Origin: Celerinatantimonas yamalensis
GTDB lineage: Bacteria > Pseudomonadota > Gammaproteobacteria > Enterobacterales > Celerinatantimonadaceae
Assembly (NCBI RefSeq): GCF_046054155.1
Contig: NZ_JBEQCT010000009.1
Coordinates: forward strand, 129,483-193,482
Direction: 5' to 3'
Length of the DNA: 64,000 nucleotides
In this document: positions 8,592 to 17,142 of the stretch, one piece after another
How the letters are laid out: the number at the start of each line of letters is the position of its first letter
How positions within the stretch are numbered: position 1 is the first letter of the stretch
The notes under the pieces: generated by a model
What the model was told of the DNA's origin: nothing
The model's input: the letters and a program-made list of their open reading frames with translations, nothing else
Database searches by the model: none
Made by a program: the position numbers and the translations under genes

Positions 8592-8760
8592 TCTTCTTCA
8601 AGATTATTGTTTTATACGATGTTTTTCACTATAAATTTTTTCACCAACTTTTTGGCGATTTTCCCATCTTGTTAAAGATCACTAATTCATTGATTTATAT
8701 GTTTTTAACTTTACTCGTTTTGATCAACATTGCAATCCACCAGCGGACCTGGGTTATCGC
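8592..8760 (-). promoter_or_regulatory. candidate CRISPR leader
   Basis: AT-rich sequence directly upstream (minus strand) of the solitary repeat, in the position of a type I-E leader. A perfect match to the IHF consensus WATCAANNNNTTR (minus strand AATCAATGAATTA) lies at 8683-8695, about 92 bp from the repeat. In E. coli the IHF site lies within about 35 bp of the repeat, so the spacing is not canonical. Confidence 0.45.
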
Positions 8761-8927
8761 TATGGGCGCGCTTTCAACAATGGCAAAGTAGCCACAATAT
8801 TACTGCGCAGAACAAACGCGTTGTAAAAGGTTTTGAATCAAATAACGCCTGATATTTGCTAAGAAAACTTGTAAAGTTAAATCTATTTATAAAAGCAATA
8901 AACACAGCAGTTTGCAAAGGAGTTGAG

Positions 8928-10205
8928 ATGAAAGACGAAACGATTGCCATTCATGGTGGTTATCAAAGTGAACCGACCACAAAATCAGTAGCAGTGCCTA
9001 TCTATCAAACCGCCGCTTATGAATTTGATAATGCGCAGCATGGCGCTGATCTCTTCGATCTAGCCGTGCCGGGCAATATTTATACACGTATAATGAACCC
9101 CACCAATGATGTGTTGGAAAAACGTCTCGCAGCGCTCGAAGGCGGGGTGGCCGCTTTAGTGGTCAGCTCTGGCGCGGCAGCCATTACCTATGCGGTGCAA
9201 AACTTAGTCAGCGCAGGGGATAATATTGTATCAACGCCGCAGTTATATGGCGGCACTTATACACTATTTGCACATATGCTACCCCAACAAGGGGTTGAGG
9301 TGCGTTTTGCCAAAGATGACAGTGCTGAGTCAATCGCAGCGCTTATCGATGAAAAAACCAAAGCAGTTTATTGTGAAAGTATTGGCAATCCAGCGGGGAA
9401 CGTTGTCGATATTAAAGCGATTAGTCTTGCGGCACACGCCCATAGCGTGCCACTGATTGTCGACAATACGGTGGCAAGCCCTGCGCTGTGTAAACCCATT
9501 GAACATGGTGCCGATATCGTTGTGCATTCGCTCACTAAATATATTGGTGGCCATGGCACGACATTAGGTGGGGCGATTATCGATTCGGGTAAATTTGATT
9601 GGACCGCTGATAAAAGACGATTCCCTCAGTTTAACCAACCTGAAGCCGCTTATCATGGTGTTGTTTATAGTGAAGAGTTCGGGGCTGCCGCATTTGCGGC
9701 GCGCGCACGCACCGTGTCACTGCGCAATACTGGCGCAACGCTGGCCCCAATGAATGCGTTTTTACTCATGCAAGGGCTTGAGACATTATCGCTGCGCATG
9801 GAGCGCCACTGTGAAAATGCCCACAAAGTCGCAAACTACTTGCAAGCACATCCACTAGTTGGCTGGGTGAGCTACGCAGGCTTACCCGATAGCCCTTATT
9901 ATCAACTCGCGCAGCAATATATGCAGGGTAACCCATCATCAATTTTATCGTTTGGTTTAAAAGGTGGTTATGCTGCTGGGGTAAAATTTTATGATTCGCT
10001 GGGCTTATTCAAGCGGCTGGTGAATATTGGGGACGCAAAATCATTAGCTTGTCACCCTGCCTCTACAACACATCGACAAATGAGCGACAGCGAACAAGCC
10101 GAAGCGGGCGTTCGCCCCGAAATGCTACGTTTATCCGTTGGGATTGAACATATCGACGACATTCTGGCTGATTTAGAGCAAGCACTGAGTGCCAGTCAAG
10201 CCTAA
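8928..10205 (+). CDS. metY: O-acetylhomoserine sulfhydrylase
   Basis: PLP-dependent trans-sulfuration enzyme that makes homocysteine from O-acetylhomoserine and sulfide. The 425-aa length fits MetY rather than the shorter MetB/MetC (about 390). It opens with DETIAIHGGYQSEPTTKSVAVPIYQT, shown here in part as KSVAVPIYQT, and the PLP lysine is in HSLTKYIGGHGTTLGG. The C-terminal SLACHPASTTH and LRLSVGIEHIDDI are typical of the family. The start at 8928 follows AAAGGAG (8916-8922). It would consume the sulfide made by the cysJIH products encoded later in the window. An O-succinylhomoserine substrate cannot be excluded. Confidence 0.9.
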   Translation: MKDETIAIHGGYQSEPTTKSVAVPIYQTAAYEFDNAQHGADLFDLAVPGNIYTRIMNPTNDVLEKRLAALEGGVAALVVSSGAAAITYAVQNLVSAGDNIVSTPQLYGGTYTLFAHMLPQQGVEVRFAKDDSAESIAALIDEKTKAVYCESIGNPAGNVVDIKAISLAAHAHSVPLIVDNTVASPALCKPIEHGADIVVHSLTKYIGGHGTTLGGAIIDSGKFDWTADKRRFPQFNQPEAAYHGVVYSEEFGAAAFAARARTVSLRNTGATLAPMNAFLLMQGLETLSLRMERHCENAHKVANYLQAHPLVGWVSYAGLPDSPYYQLAQQYMQGNPSSILSFGLKGGYAAGVKFYDSLGLFKRLVNIGDAKSLACHPASTTHRQMSDSEQAEAGVRPEMLRLSVGIEHIDDILADLEQALSASQA

Positions 10206-10229
10206 CTTGCTTTCCATCATTACGATTCC

Positions 10230-10256
10230 CGCCCTTGGTTTTTCAAGGGCGCTTTA
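10230..10256 (+). terminator. terminator after metY
   Basis: Perfect 8-bp stem CGCCCTTG/CAAGGGCG (10230-10237, 10244-10251) with a 6-nt loop, followed by CTTTAAT. Confidence 0.7.
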
Positions 10257-10274
10257 ATGGGCTCCCCACAAGCT

Positions 10275-11015
10275 TTAAGTACGCTGCTGCATGGTTTGTA
10301 TGCGCTTTGGCCAAGTCTTTAGCCGCTCAGCTAATCCATTTGCGCGAAACAGCCCACTGCCCGCCACTAACCAATCAATATCAATATCTAGCTGACTTAG
10401 ATGAGCAAGGCTCTCATCACTGATCCCACCATCTAAGGCGATGATCTTATCTTTACGCCGCGCCCCCAGTAAACTCACCAGTTGCTGTACGCGCACAGCA
10501 AGCTCGCCAGCACTGAGTTTCTCGCCCGTATGCAAATCAAAGGTGACGAGTGTAAACAGATCAACATCGTCAAGATAGCGAGCAAACTCTTCTATTGGGC
10601 TCGCAGGCATCATCGCTAACCCGATAAGCAGTGGATAGTTTACGCCTTGAAACTCGGCAGTTTTATCTTTGAGAAATGTCAGTGCAGCATCAAGAGATTG
10701 ATCGCTTTCGATTTGCAGTGTGATAGCATTTGCTCCGCTGTGATAGCACTTTTGCGCCATCTCAAGGTTATTTCGAACCATCAGATGCACATCTTTAAAG
10801 ACATGTCTGTCAAACTGACACAATGCAGTCTCCGAGGTCGTAAATAATGGCCAGTTGTAACCATCTGCAATATCAAAATGTAGCAGGTTGACCTGATGCT
10901 GTTGCAACAGTGCGAGTGTCGCCCGCAAATCTTGCCATGCTGAAGCAAGAATCGCCGCACTCATTGGCTGACGTTTTAAGCGTTGCAACAGCTGATTTTT
11001 ACACTCATTACTCAT
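10275..11015 (-). CDS. lsrE: LsrE, ribulose-phosphate 3-epimerase-like protein
   Basis: TIM-barrel sugar-phosphate epimerase homologue, 246 aa. HFDIADGYNWP and DVHLMVRN near the start, with ALDGGISDESL and VAGSGLFR near the end, match the ribulose/allulose-phosphate epimerase family. It is the last gene of the lsr operon, as in Salmonella (lsrACDBFGE); E. coli lacks it. Its role in AI-2 metabolism is not settled even in Salmonella. The ATG lies inside the end of lsrG (8-bp overlap), so translation is probably coupled. Confidence 0.85.
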   Translation of the reverse strand: MSNECKNQLLQRLKRQPMSAAILASAWQDLRATLALLQQHQVNLLHFDIADGYNWPLFTTSETALCQFDRHVFKDVHLMVRNNLEMAQKCYHSGANAITLQIESDQSLDAALTFLKDKTAEFQGVNYPLLIGLAMMPASPIEEFARYLDDVDLFTLVTFDLHTGEKLSAGELAVRVQQLVSLLGARRKDKIIALDGGISDESLAHLSQLDIDIDWLVAGSGLFRANGLAERLKTWPKRIQTMQQRT

Positions 11016-11313
11016 CAGGGATCTCCGGCAAAACCCAGTTAAATACCCGCTTCGAACGCGGCCTGCTCATCAGGGATTCAAGCTCTTCCACACACCGCTG
11101 ATAATGCGCAGTGGTCCGATGTGCGCTTAACGCCTGTTCACTTTGATAGACTTCGTAGGCGTAAAATCGCGTCTTGACGATAGGATCACGCAACACGTCA
11201 AAACGCACATTACCAGGTTCACTTCGAGTCCCTAAGTGATTACGGGTAAACACCTCTAAAAACTCTGATTCTTTGCCTTCTTTAACATTTATTTCTACCA
11301 GCATGGCGAACAT
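11008..11313 (-). CDS. lsrG: (4S)-4-hydroxy-5-phosphonooxypentane-2,3-dione isomerase
   Basis: Isomerises phospho-AI-2 (P-HPD to P-TPD), the step before LsrF. The 101-aa ABM-type (antibiotic-biosynthesis-monooxygenase fold) protein matches E. coli LsrG (96 aa): LVEINVKEGKESEFLEVF at the start, then NHLGTRSEPGNVRFDVL and CVEELESLMSRPR. The start at 11313 has GAGGAG upstream; a longer in-frame ATG at 11427 would add 38 unrelated residues. It is separated from lsrF by a 117-bp spacer containing a GNRA-type hairpin (11391-11402). Confidence 0.92.
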   Translation of the reverse strand: MFAMLVEINVKEGKESEFLEVFTRNHLGTRSEPGNVRFDVLRDPIVKTRFYAYEVYQSEQALSAHRTTAHYQRCVEELESLMSRPRSKRVFNWVLPEIPDE

Positions 11314-11390
11314 ATTTATCTCCTCAAGATGTGAACCTCTAGTTAGCTTAGCGAGCGTTGCGTTGCCAAGCACCCATCCCCCATACCTAA

Positions 11391-11402
11391 CCGCTTTCGC
11401 GG
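11391..11402 (-). other. intercistronic hairpin between lsrF and lsrG
   Basis: On the minus strand CCGC-GAAA-GCGG forms a 4-bp stem with a stable GNRA tetraloop. There is no U-tract, so it is more likely an mRNA-stability or processing element than a terminator. Confidence 0.35.
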
Positions 11403-11430
11403 CAATGACAGGCTGAGTGCTCGGCACCTA

Positions 11431-12315
11431 TCAAGCCTGGTAATTTTTTTGATCCAAGAAAAACTGGTACGCATGTTCCACACTTTCACCTTGATGAACA
11501 ACACGCTTCACCGCATTTAACATCGCCAATGGTTGCTCTGATTGAAAAATATTACGTCCCATATCGACGCCTTGAGCACCTTGGTCAATCGCGCGATAAC
11601 ACATCTCTAATGCGTCTTTTTCTGGCAATTTTTTACCTCCAGCGATCACAATGGGAACGGGGCATCCTGCGGTGACTTTTTCAAAGCCTTCGTCTACGTA
11701 GTAGGTCTTAACGATCTGGGCGCCTATCTCGGCGGCGATACGTGTTGCCAAGGAGAAATAGCGCTGATCACGGGCCATCTCTTTGCCCACTCCGGTCACA
11801 GCCATCACAGGCATTCCATAACGCATCCCTTGGTCGACTAACTGAATGATGTTTTTAATCGATTGATGCTCATACTCAGAACCGATATAAACCTGCGCAG
11901 CCACCGCGCTCACATTGAGCCTAAGTGCATCTTCCATAGAGACCGCAACCGTTTCATTAGACAGTTCGCCTAAAATTGAGTTGCCCCCAGAAGCTCGCAA
12001 CACCACCGGCTTGCGCACCTGTGATGGCACCACATCTCGCAAGATCCCACGTGTACACATCAACACATCAGTCTCATCAAACAGTGGTGCAATATTGACA
12101 TCGATTCGCTCTAACCCTGTGGTTGGCCCTTGAAAATAACCATGATCAAAGGCCAACATTACCGTTTTAGCCGATTCAGGATTAAAAATTCTAGCTAATC
12201 GAGACTGCATCCCCCAATCCAGTGCCCCCGCACCTTTGAGATAGAAGGCACGATTAGACTGTGGTGTCCCTACATGAAAGTTTTTACCATCTTTGATGTC
12301 ATCAAGATCGGCCAT
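11431..12315 (-). CDS. lsrF: 3-hydroxy-5-phosphonooxypentane-2,4-dione thiolase
   Basis: Class I aldolase-like enzyme that transfers an acetyl group from phospho-TPD to CoA, ending AI-2 breakdown. The 294-aa product (E. coli 291) contains FDHGYFQGPTTGLE, VVLRASGGNSILGEL, and VKTYYVDEGFEKV, which holds the Schiff-base lysine. PIVIAGGKKLPEKDAL and GVDMGRNIFQSEQP follow. It lies 12 bp after lsrB in the operon. Confidence 0.95.
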   Translation of the reverse strand: MADLDDIKDGKNFHVGTPQSNRAFYLKGAGALDWGMQSRLARIFNPESAKTVMLAFDHGYFQGPTTGLERIDVNIAPLFDETDVLMCTRGILRDVVPSQVRKPVVLRASGGNSILGELSNETVAVSMEDALRLNVSAVAAQVYIGSEYEHQSIKNIIQLVDQGMRYGMPVMAVTGVGKEMARDQRYFSLATRIAAEIGAQIVKTYYVDEGFEKVTAGCPVPIVIAGGKKLPEKDALEMCYRAIDQGAQGVDMGRNIFQSEQPLAMLNAVKRVVHQGESVEHAYQFFLDQKNYQA

Positions 12316-12327
12316 GATTGCCCCCTG

Positions 12328-13353
12328 TTAGAAATGATAGTTGTCGATATTGTCTTTGGTAAAGACGACTCGTTTCGGCAGTAAGATGATCCCATTCCCT
12401 TTGGCTTGGTAATGGTAACCTTGAACACTATTGGGAGAGACTTTTACCATCCCGACTCCCGGTACATTCACCTGTTCACCTACTTTCAGCGATTTACCTT
12501 TTAACAGTTCATTGGTAATGGCAATCGCAATTTTCCCTTGTTCCACGACATCCCACAGGCCAAACTCTTTGACCGTGCCGCGTTTGACGTAAGGACGCAT
12601 CACATTCGGTGTGCTAAATCCAACGATCGCGACCCCCTTGCGATTTAAATTCTCTGCCGCCTGCGCCGCCGCGGGTAGCGCATTGGCATCTGGGGCAATA
12701 ATTGCATCCAGATCAGGATAGGCTTTGAGGATACCTTGCGCAGTTTGTAGTGATTTAACCGCATCGTTATAACCAAATTGGGTGGTGACAATCTGCCAAC
12801 CGGGGTGCTCTGCTTTGATTTTTTCTTTAGCGACCTTAACCCATTGATTTTGATCGGTTACCGTTGGACTTGAGTAGAAAAAGGCCACTTTGGCATTCTT
12901 TTTGTGAACTTGATCAGCAGCCATATTCACCAGCATTGAACCAAGCTGGTCAGGCGTGCCTTGGTCAATATAATAGCTCCGACACTCCGGACGTGTATCG
13001 GAGTCCCAGGTAAGCACTTTCACTCCACGACGCATGGCCCGTTTAAGGGTTGAGCATAGGCCATCCGGTGATACGGCAGCGACAACAACGGCTTTATATC
13101 CCTGGTTCACAAAGTTATTAATCAATCTGACCTGGCCAGATACACTCGGTTCTGTCGGCCCATCATAGGTCACATCGAGCCCCAACTGTGTGCCCATCGC
13201 TTTGGCTCCATCGCCACCACTGGTGAAGTAACCTACCCCCACAAGTTTTGGAATAAAAGCGACTCTATCTTGTGCCCAAGCGGGCAGTGATAGCAGTACG
13301 CTGGTCGATAACAGCGCCGAAACTACGATACGTTTACTGTTCTTTATAAACAT
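12328..13353 (-). CDS. lsrB: AI-2 periplasmic binding protein
   Basis: Solute-binding protein that captures R-THMF (AI-2) for the LsrACD transporter. The 341-aa product (E. coli 340) has a Sec signal peptide ending LLSLPAWA before QDRVAF. The residues known to contact AI-2 in Salmonella LsrB appear conserved in context: Lys in FIPKLVG, Asp in TWDSDTRPE, Asp-Gln in TDQNQW, and Pro/Ala in IIAPDANALP. GGGAG eight bases upstream sets the start at 13353, and the gene overlaps the 3' end of lsrD by 20 bp. Ligand identity is inferred from these residues and the complete operon. Confidence 0.94.
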   Translation of the reverse strand: MFIKNSKRIVVSALLSTSVLLSLPAWAQDRVAFIPKLVGVGYFTSGGDGAKAMGTQLGLDVTYDGPTEPSVSGQVRLINNFVNQGYKAVVVAAVSPDGLCSTLKRAMRRGVKVLTWDSDTRPECRSYYIDQGTPDQLGSMLVNMAADQVHKKNAKVAFFYSSPTVTDQNQWVKVAKEKIKAEHPGWQIVTTQFGYNDAVKSLQTAQGILKAYPDLDAIIAPDANALPAAAQAAENLNRKGVAIVGFSTPNVMRPYVKRGTVKEFGLWDVVEQGKIAIAITNELLKGKSLKVGEQVNVPGVGMVKVSPNSVQGYHYQAKGNGIILLPKRVVFTKDNIDNYHF

Positions 13354-14368
13354 GCTCATTACTCCCTTTGATCTCACGGTTTACGTGACGAAACGACTTT
13401 TTTAGATAGTGCATTATGGTGTCGCTGTAGTGACTTACCGATTTAACAATCAATACGCAGATCAATAACCCGCCTGATACCGCGTTCGACATTTCGGTGG
13501 ATACACCGACCATCTGCAGCCCCTGCTGAAGATAACCGATGAGGAAAGCGGCCAGAGCACTGCCTAAAATCGACCCTGAACCACCATAGATATTCGCTCC
13601 GCCTAAGACGGCAGCCGTAATCACTGGCATCAGAAAACTGCTGCCTAGATCGGAGCGAGCAGAACCAAAATAAGACACCAACATCAGGGCCACAGCCGCT
13701 GAACTTATACCCATCAACATATAACTAATAAGGGTGATGCGATTAACATTGATGGTGCTATAACGACTAGCGCGTAGATTTTGACCAATAAAGAAAATAC
13801 TTCGGCCAAAATTCAATCGATGTAAAACGATATAAAAAATAAACACAAAGCCAATGAAATAAATAATGGGCAAAGGAATACCTAAAGCCGCGCCATTGGC
13901 AATGCTATCGACATAAGCTGGAAAATCACTAATTCCCTCATATCCGGTCGCCCCCGCAGTTCCCGATATCAGTAATGCAGCGCCAGAATATAAATACATT
14001 GTTCCGAGGGTGATCACTAATGGGTTAACACCTGTTAAGATGATTAATAATGCATTAATCAATCCACAGCTAGCTCCAATTATAAAAGTTACAATAACAG
14101 CCAAATAAAAAGGCATATCGCTTTTATATAGAACACCTAATGAGATCGCACATAACCCTACTACCGAACCAAATGATAGATCGATCCCGCCAGAGACAAT
14201 AATCATGGTTAAGGGAACAGCCAAAAAGGCAATATAAATAAAATCATTTGTGCCATATAGTAAGACGTTCAAATTAAACATTCTGGAGTTAAACAAACCA
14301 AATAGAACAATCTCTAAAACAATAATAATCAGCAACCATATTTCCCAGCTTATATTTTTTAGTTTCAT
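13334..14368 (-). CDS. lsrD: AI-2 ABC transporter permease LsrD
   Basis: One of the two membrane subunits of the AI-2 importer, 344 aa, about ten hydrophobic segments. IIVSGGIDLSFGSVVGL, ALLIILTGVNPLVITLGT and AAVLGGANIYGGSGSILGS are signatures of the ribose/AI-2 permease family. Its ATG overlaps the lsrC stop (TAATG), and its own end overlaps the lsrB start. The basic C-terminal tail after the last helix is longer than in E. coli LsrD (330 aa). Confidence 0.92.
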   Translation of the reverse strand: MKLKNISWEIWLLIIIVLEIVLFGLFNSRMFNLNVLLYGTNDFIYIAFLAVPLTMIIVSGGIDLSFGSVVGLCAISLGVLYKSDMPFYLAVIVTFIIGASCGLINALLIILTGVNPLVITLGTMYLYSGAALLISGTAGATGYEGISDFPAYVDSIANGAALGIPLPIIYFIGFVFIFYIVLHRLNFGRSIFFIGQNLRASRYSTINVNRITLISYMLMGISSAAVALMLVSYFGSARSDLGSSFLMPVITAAVLGGANIYGGSGSILGSALAAFLIGYLQQGLQMVGVSTEMSNAVSGGLLICVLIVKSVSHYSDTIMHYLKKSFRHVNREIKGSNEHVYKEQ

Positions 14369-15351
14369 TATTGGTCACCTCCGTGAATAAACCGAGAATA
14401 TTTTTTCGCTTTGATACTCTCTTGCACCATCATTCGAAGCCGACCATCTAGAACGATCACCATAATCACAATTAAGCCTGCAATAAAGTTATTCCAATAA
14501 GCCGGAAATTTTAATAACACCAAAATAGTATCAATTTGAGTTAGAAAATATGCCCCAAGGATCGCTCCCCACAAACTGCCTACGCCACCCAGTAAACTAA
14601 TACCTCCTAATACGCACGCGGCAATGGCTTTCATCTCCATACCATTGCCGGTCGAATTGGGAATAAAACCAATTTGGGAGGCAAACACCATGCCTGCCAT
14701 AGCGGCCATCATGCCATTGATAGCAAAAGCCAGAATAATCGTTTGCTCAGTTTTAACGCCCATTAAGCGCGCCCCTTGCAGATTATCACCCACCGCATAA
14801 AACTTTCTGCCGTGAGCACTGCGAGAGAGCAACAGATAAAATAATATCCCCATCATGAGTGTAAACAACCCTGATATATTCACATTTGGCAATAGATTAT
14901 AAGAGAGAACCTTAATCGTATTCGGCAGGTCTTCAATCCATTTCCCTTGCGTGATCAGCAGCATAATTCCTTTATAAAGGCCAAGTGTTCCTAATGTCGC
15001 AACAATAGCGGGTATGCGTAAAACAGCGACGACTATGCCATTAAAAATCCCGCAAAGAAGGCCAACAACTAATGCCATGAGAATGGCAACAAACACGGAA
15101 CTGCCATGAACCATTAATGTTCCGCAGACAACGGCAGAAAGCCCCATGGTTGAACCAACGGACACATCAATATTACGAGTAATAATGACAAATGTTGCCC
15201 CGATAGCAAGGAGCATTAATATTTGAGATGAATTGTAAATAATAAATAGATCGGACACGCTCAATGAACGACTCATGACAATCGCAATAAAAAGCAGTGC
15301 AATCGCCATTAATAATGTGAGTTCGCGTTTATCTTTAAAAAAATCAAGCAT
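14368..15351 (-). CDS. lsrC: AI-2 ABC transporter permease LsrC
   Basis: Partner permease of LsrD, 327 aa, multi-spanning. It carries TRNIDVSVGSTMGLSAVV, VAVLRIPAIVATLGTLGL and ACVLGGISLLGGVGSLWGA, the conserved cytoplasmic loops that meet the ATPase. The order lsrA-lsrC-lsrD matches the enteric operon. A ribosome site (AGGTGA) precedes the ATG. Confidence 0.92.
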   Translation of the reverse strand: MLDFFKDKRELTLLMAIALLFIAIVMSRSLSVSDLFIIYNSSQILMLLAIGATFVIITRNIDVSVGSTMGLSAVVCGTLMVHGSSVFVAILMALVVGLLCGIFNGIVVAVLRIPAIVATLGTLGLYKGIMLLITQGKWIEDLPNTIKVLSYNLLPNVNISGLFTLMMGILFYLLLSRSAHGRKFYAVGDNLQGARLMGVKTEQTIILAFAINGMMAAMAGMVFASQIGFIPNSTGNGMEMKAIAACVLGGISLLGGVGSLWGAILGAYFLTQIDTILVLLKFPAYWNNFIAGLIVIMVIVLDGRLRMMVQESIKAKKYSRFIHGGDQ

Positions 15352-15399
15352 GGGGTCACCTGTAATAGAGTCTATGGATCACAAATATTAATTCATAAA

Positions 15400-16902
15400 T
15401 TAATAAGCCATGTTCATAATATTGCTTTTAGTAATCTCTAAACCGCTCAGACTATCGCTGACCTGCCCATCATTCATGACATAGACGCGATCAGAGAGCA
15501 GTTCAATCTCTTCAACATCAGAGGAGATCAGTAATATGGCGACACCTTGTCCAGCGATCACTTTAATAATGTTGTAAATATCTTCTCTGGCAGACACATC
15601 AACGCCGCGAGTTGGTTCATCGATAATAAATAATTTGGGCCGGGCCTGTAGACATTTAGCGATCAGCACTTTTTGCTGATTGCCTCCTGAGAGAGTTCGA
15701 ACCGATTGCTGGCTATCTGAAAATTTAATTCCAAGTGCACGTCGATACCGTTCTAAAATTCCCTGCTCACGCGCGCCATCGCGCCACATACCGGCGTTTT
15801 GATAGCTCAGTCCACAGATATTCCACAGGATCGAGGCATCAAGATGAAGCCCTGAAATCTGCCTGTCTTCAGGGAGATAAACAATGCCTGAAGCCAGCCG
15901 CTCACGCGCATGGCGATGGGTGTAGTCTTGCCCCAAAAAGGTGATGGCGCCACCATACACATGACGCAGTCCATAGATGGTCTCAGCAAGCTCAGTTCGA
16001 CCGGAGCCGACTACCCCCCCTAAGCCGACAATCTCGCCATAGTGAACATCAAGTGAAATCGCCTTAAAGCCTTCACCCGTTAATTGCTTGAGTTGCAAAA
16101 CAACCTGTGAATTCTCTTTATGCTTGAGATCAGGCATCTCTAGCCACAAACTTTGCTCATCACTGAGTTTGCTATTTTTATAGTCGGGTGTGATCGAGGC
16201 AATCACATCTTCTTTTTTAATGTTTGATAGCGTATCCGAGAGCGATATAAATCCGTCTCTCATCACCGAGACATAGTCTGCAACTTCCCATACTTCATTA
16301 AGCTTATGGGTGATGAAAATAATGCCGACCCCATTTTGGGTCAGTCGTTTCATCTGGATAAATAGTTTTTGCGACTCTTTAGGTGTTAATGAGGCCGTTG
16401 GTTCATCCAAAATTAAGATCGATGAACGGCGAATCAATCCCCTTAATATTTCGACTAACTGTTGATCGGCAACTTCAAGGGCTCCACAACTCGCGTTCAA
16501 ATCAATATCAATATTAAATTCTTCGATAATGGCTTTAAGCTGGGAGATATGTTGATGCTTTTTATCAATGCCAAATAGAATGTTTTCTTTCACGCTCAAA
16601 TTCGGAAATAGCAACGGTTCTTGCGGAACCAGATAAATCCCTAATCGATGCGCTTTAGTTGGAGTTAAGCGCGCATGGCTCTCACCGTTGATAGTCAGCA
16701 GGCCCGAGTCAAATGATAGATTCCCAGAGATGATCTTCATCAACGTCGATTTGCCAGCACCATTTCCCCCGAGCAGGGCATGCACTTCACCCGCGTAAAG
16801 TTTAAACCGTATATTTTTTAATACGTCAATACCGGAGAAGGATTTACTAACATCCGTCAACGATAGAACTTCGACTCGAGTATTTTGATTACTATCAATC
16901 AT
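15400..16902 (-). CDS. lsrA: AI-2 ABC transporter ATP-binding protein LsrA
   Basis: Double-NBD sugar-type ATPase powering AI-2 import, 500 aa. NBD1 has Walker A GGNGAGKST, a degenerate signature (LEVADQQLVEI) and Walker B ILILDEPTASLT. NBD2 has a degenerate Walker A (GVVGSGRTE), signature LSGGNQQKV and Walker B LFIIDEPTRGVD, the asymmetry normal for RbsA/LsrA proteins. I choose the ATG at 16902 because AGGA precedes it; an in-frame ATG at 16947 lies in the operator region. First gene of the minus-strand lsr operon. Confidence 0.92.
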   Translation of the reverse strand: MIDSNQNTRVEVLSLTDVSKSFSGIDVLKNIRFKLYAGEVHALLGGNGAGKSTLMKIISGNLSFDSGLLTINGESHARLTPTKAHRLGIYLVPQEPLLFPNLSVKENILFGIDKKHQHISQLKAIIEEFNIDIDLNASCGALEVADQQLVEILRGLIRRSSILILDEPTASLTPKESQKLFIQMKRLTQNGVGIIFITHKLNEVWEVADYVSVMRDGFISLSDTLSNIKKEDVIASITPDYKNSKLSDEQSLWLEMPDLKHKENSQVVLQLKQLTGEGFKAISLDVHYGEIVGLGGVVGSGRTELAETIYGLRHVYGGAITFLGQDYTHRHARERLASGIVYLPEDRQISGLHLDASILWNICGLSYQNAGMWRDGAREQGILERYRRALGIKFSDSQQSVRTLSGGNQQKVLIAKCLQARPKLFIIDEPTRGVDVSAREDIYNIIKVIAGQGVAILLISSDVEEIELLSDRVYVMNDGQVSDSLSGLEITKSNIMNMAY

Positions 16903-16982
16903 ATTCATCCTACAACCATTTGATAATTTGGTCACAATTAAAATCATATGTTCATTTTATAGATGATCAAAAAGATAAATAA

Positions 16983-16998
16983 TCAGATTTTTGTCACA
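16983..16998 (-). promoter_or_regulatory. candidate CRP site in the lsr divergent region
   Basis: On the minus strand TGTGA-N6-TCTGA: one perfect half-site and one with two mismatches against TGTGA-N6-TCACA. It lies about 80-95 bp upstream of the lsrA start. The lsr promoter of E. coli is CRP-activated, so the position makes sense. Confidence 0.4.
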
Positions 16999-17090
16999 TA
17001 ACCATCACTAGATTGTAAAAATATCGTTAAATTAGCCGATTTTATCTGTACATTCGATCTGGCTCACGATTTGAAAAAGATGTTATGATG

Positions 17091-17119
17091 AACAATTGAT
17101 AAATAATATATCATTTGTT
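17091..17119. promoter_or_regulatory. candidate LsrR operator
   Basis: Inverted repeat of 10-bp arms, AACAATTGAT and ATCATTTGTT (9 of 10 pair), separated by 9 bp, just downstream of a -10-like TATGAT (17084-17089) and 24 bp before lsrR. A TGTTCA beside lsrA (16949-16954) mirrors the TGAACA at its left edge (17089-17094). SorC/DeoR-type regulators bind such spaced palindromes. Confidence 0.4.
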
Positions 17120-17142
17120 TAGTTTTCATAGGTCATATCATT

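Noticed and set aside
8492..8791. 99-codon plus-strand frame
   Set aside because: It runs through a CRISPR repeat and the leader-like region; translating the repeat gives a spurious DGLSPRAWGTL. No ribosome site.
10230..10251. Hairpin as a terminator for lsrE
   Set aside because: On the minus strand it is not followed by a T-run; it serves metY on the plus strand.
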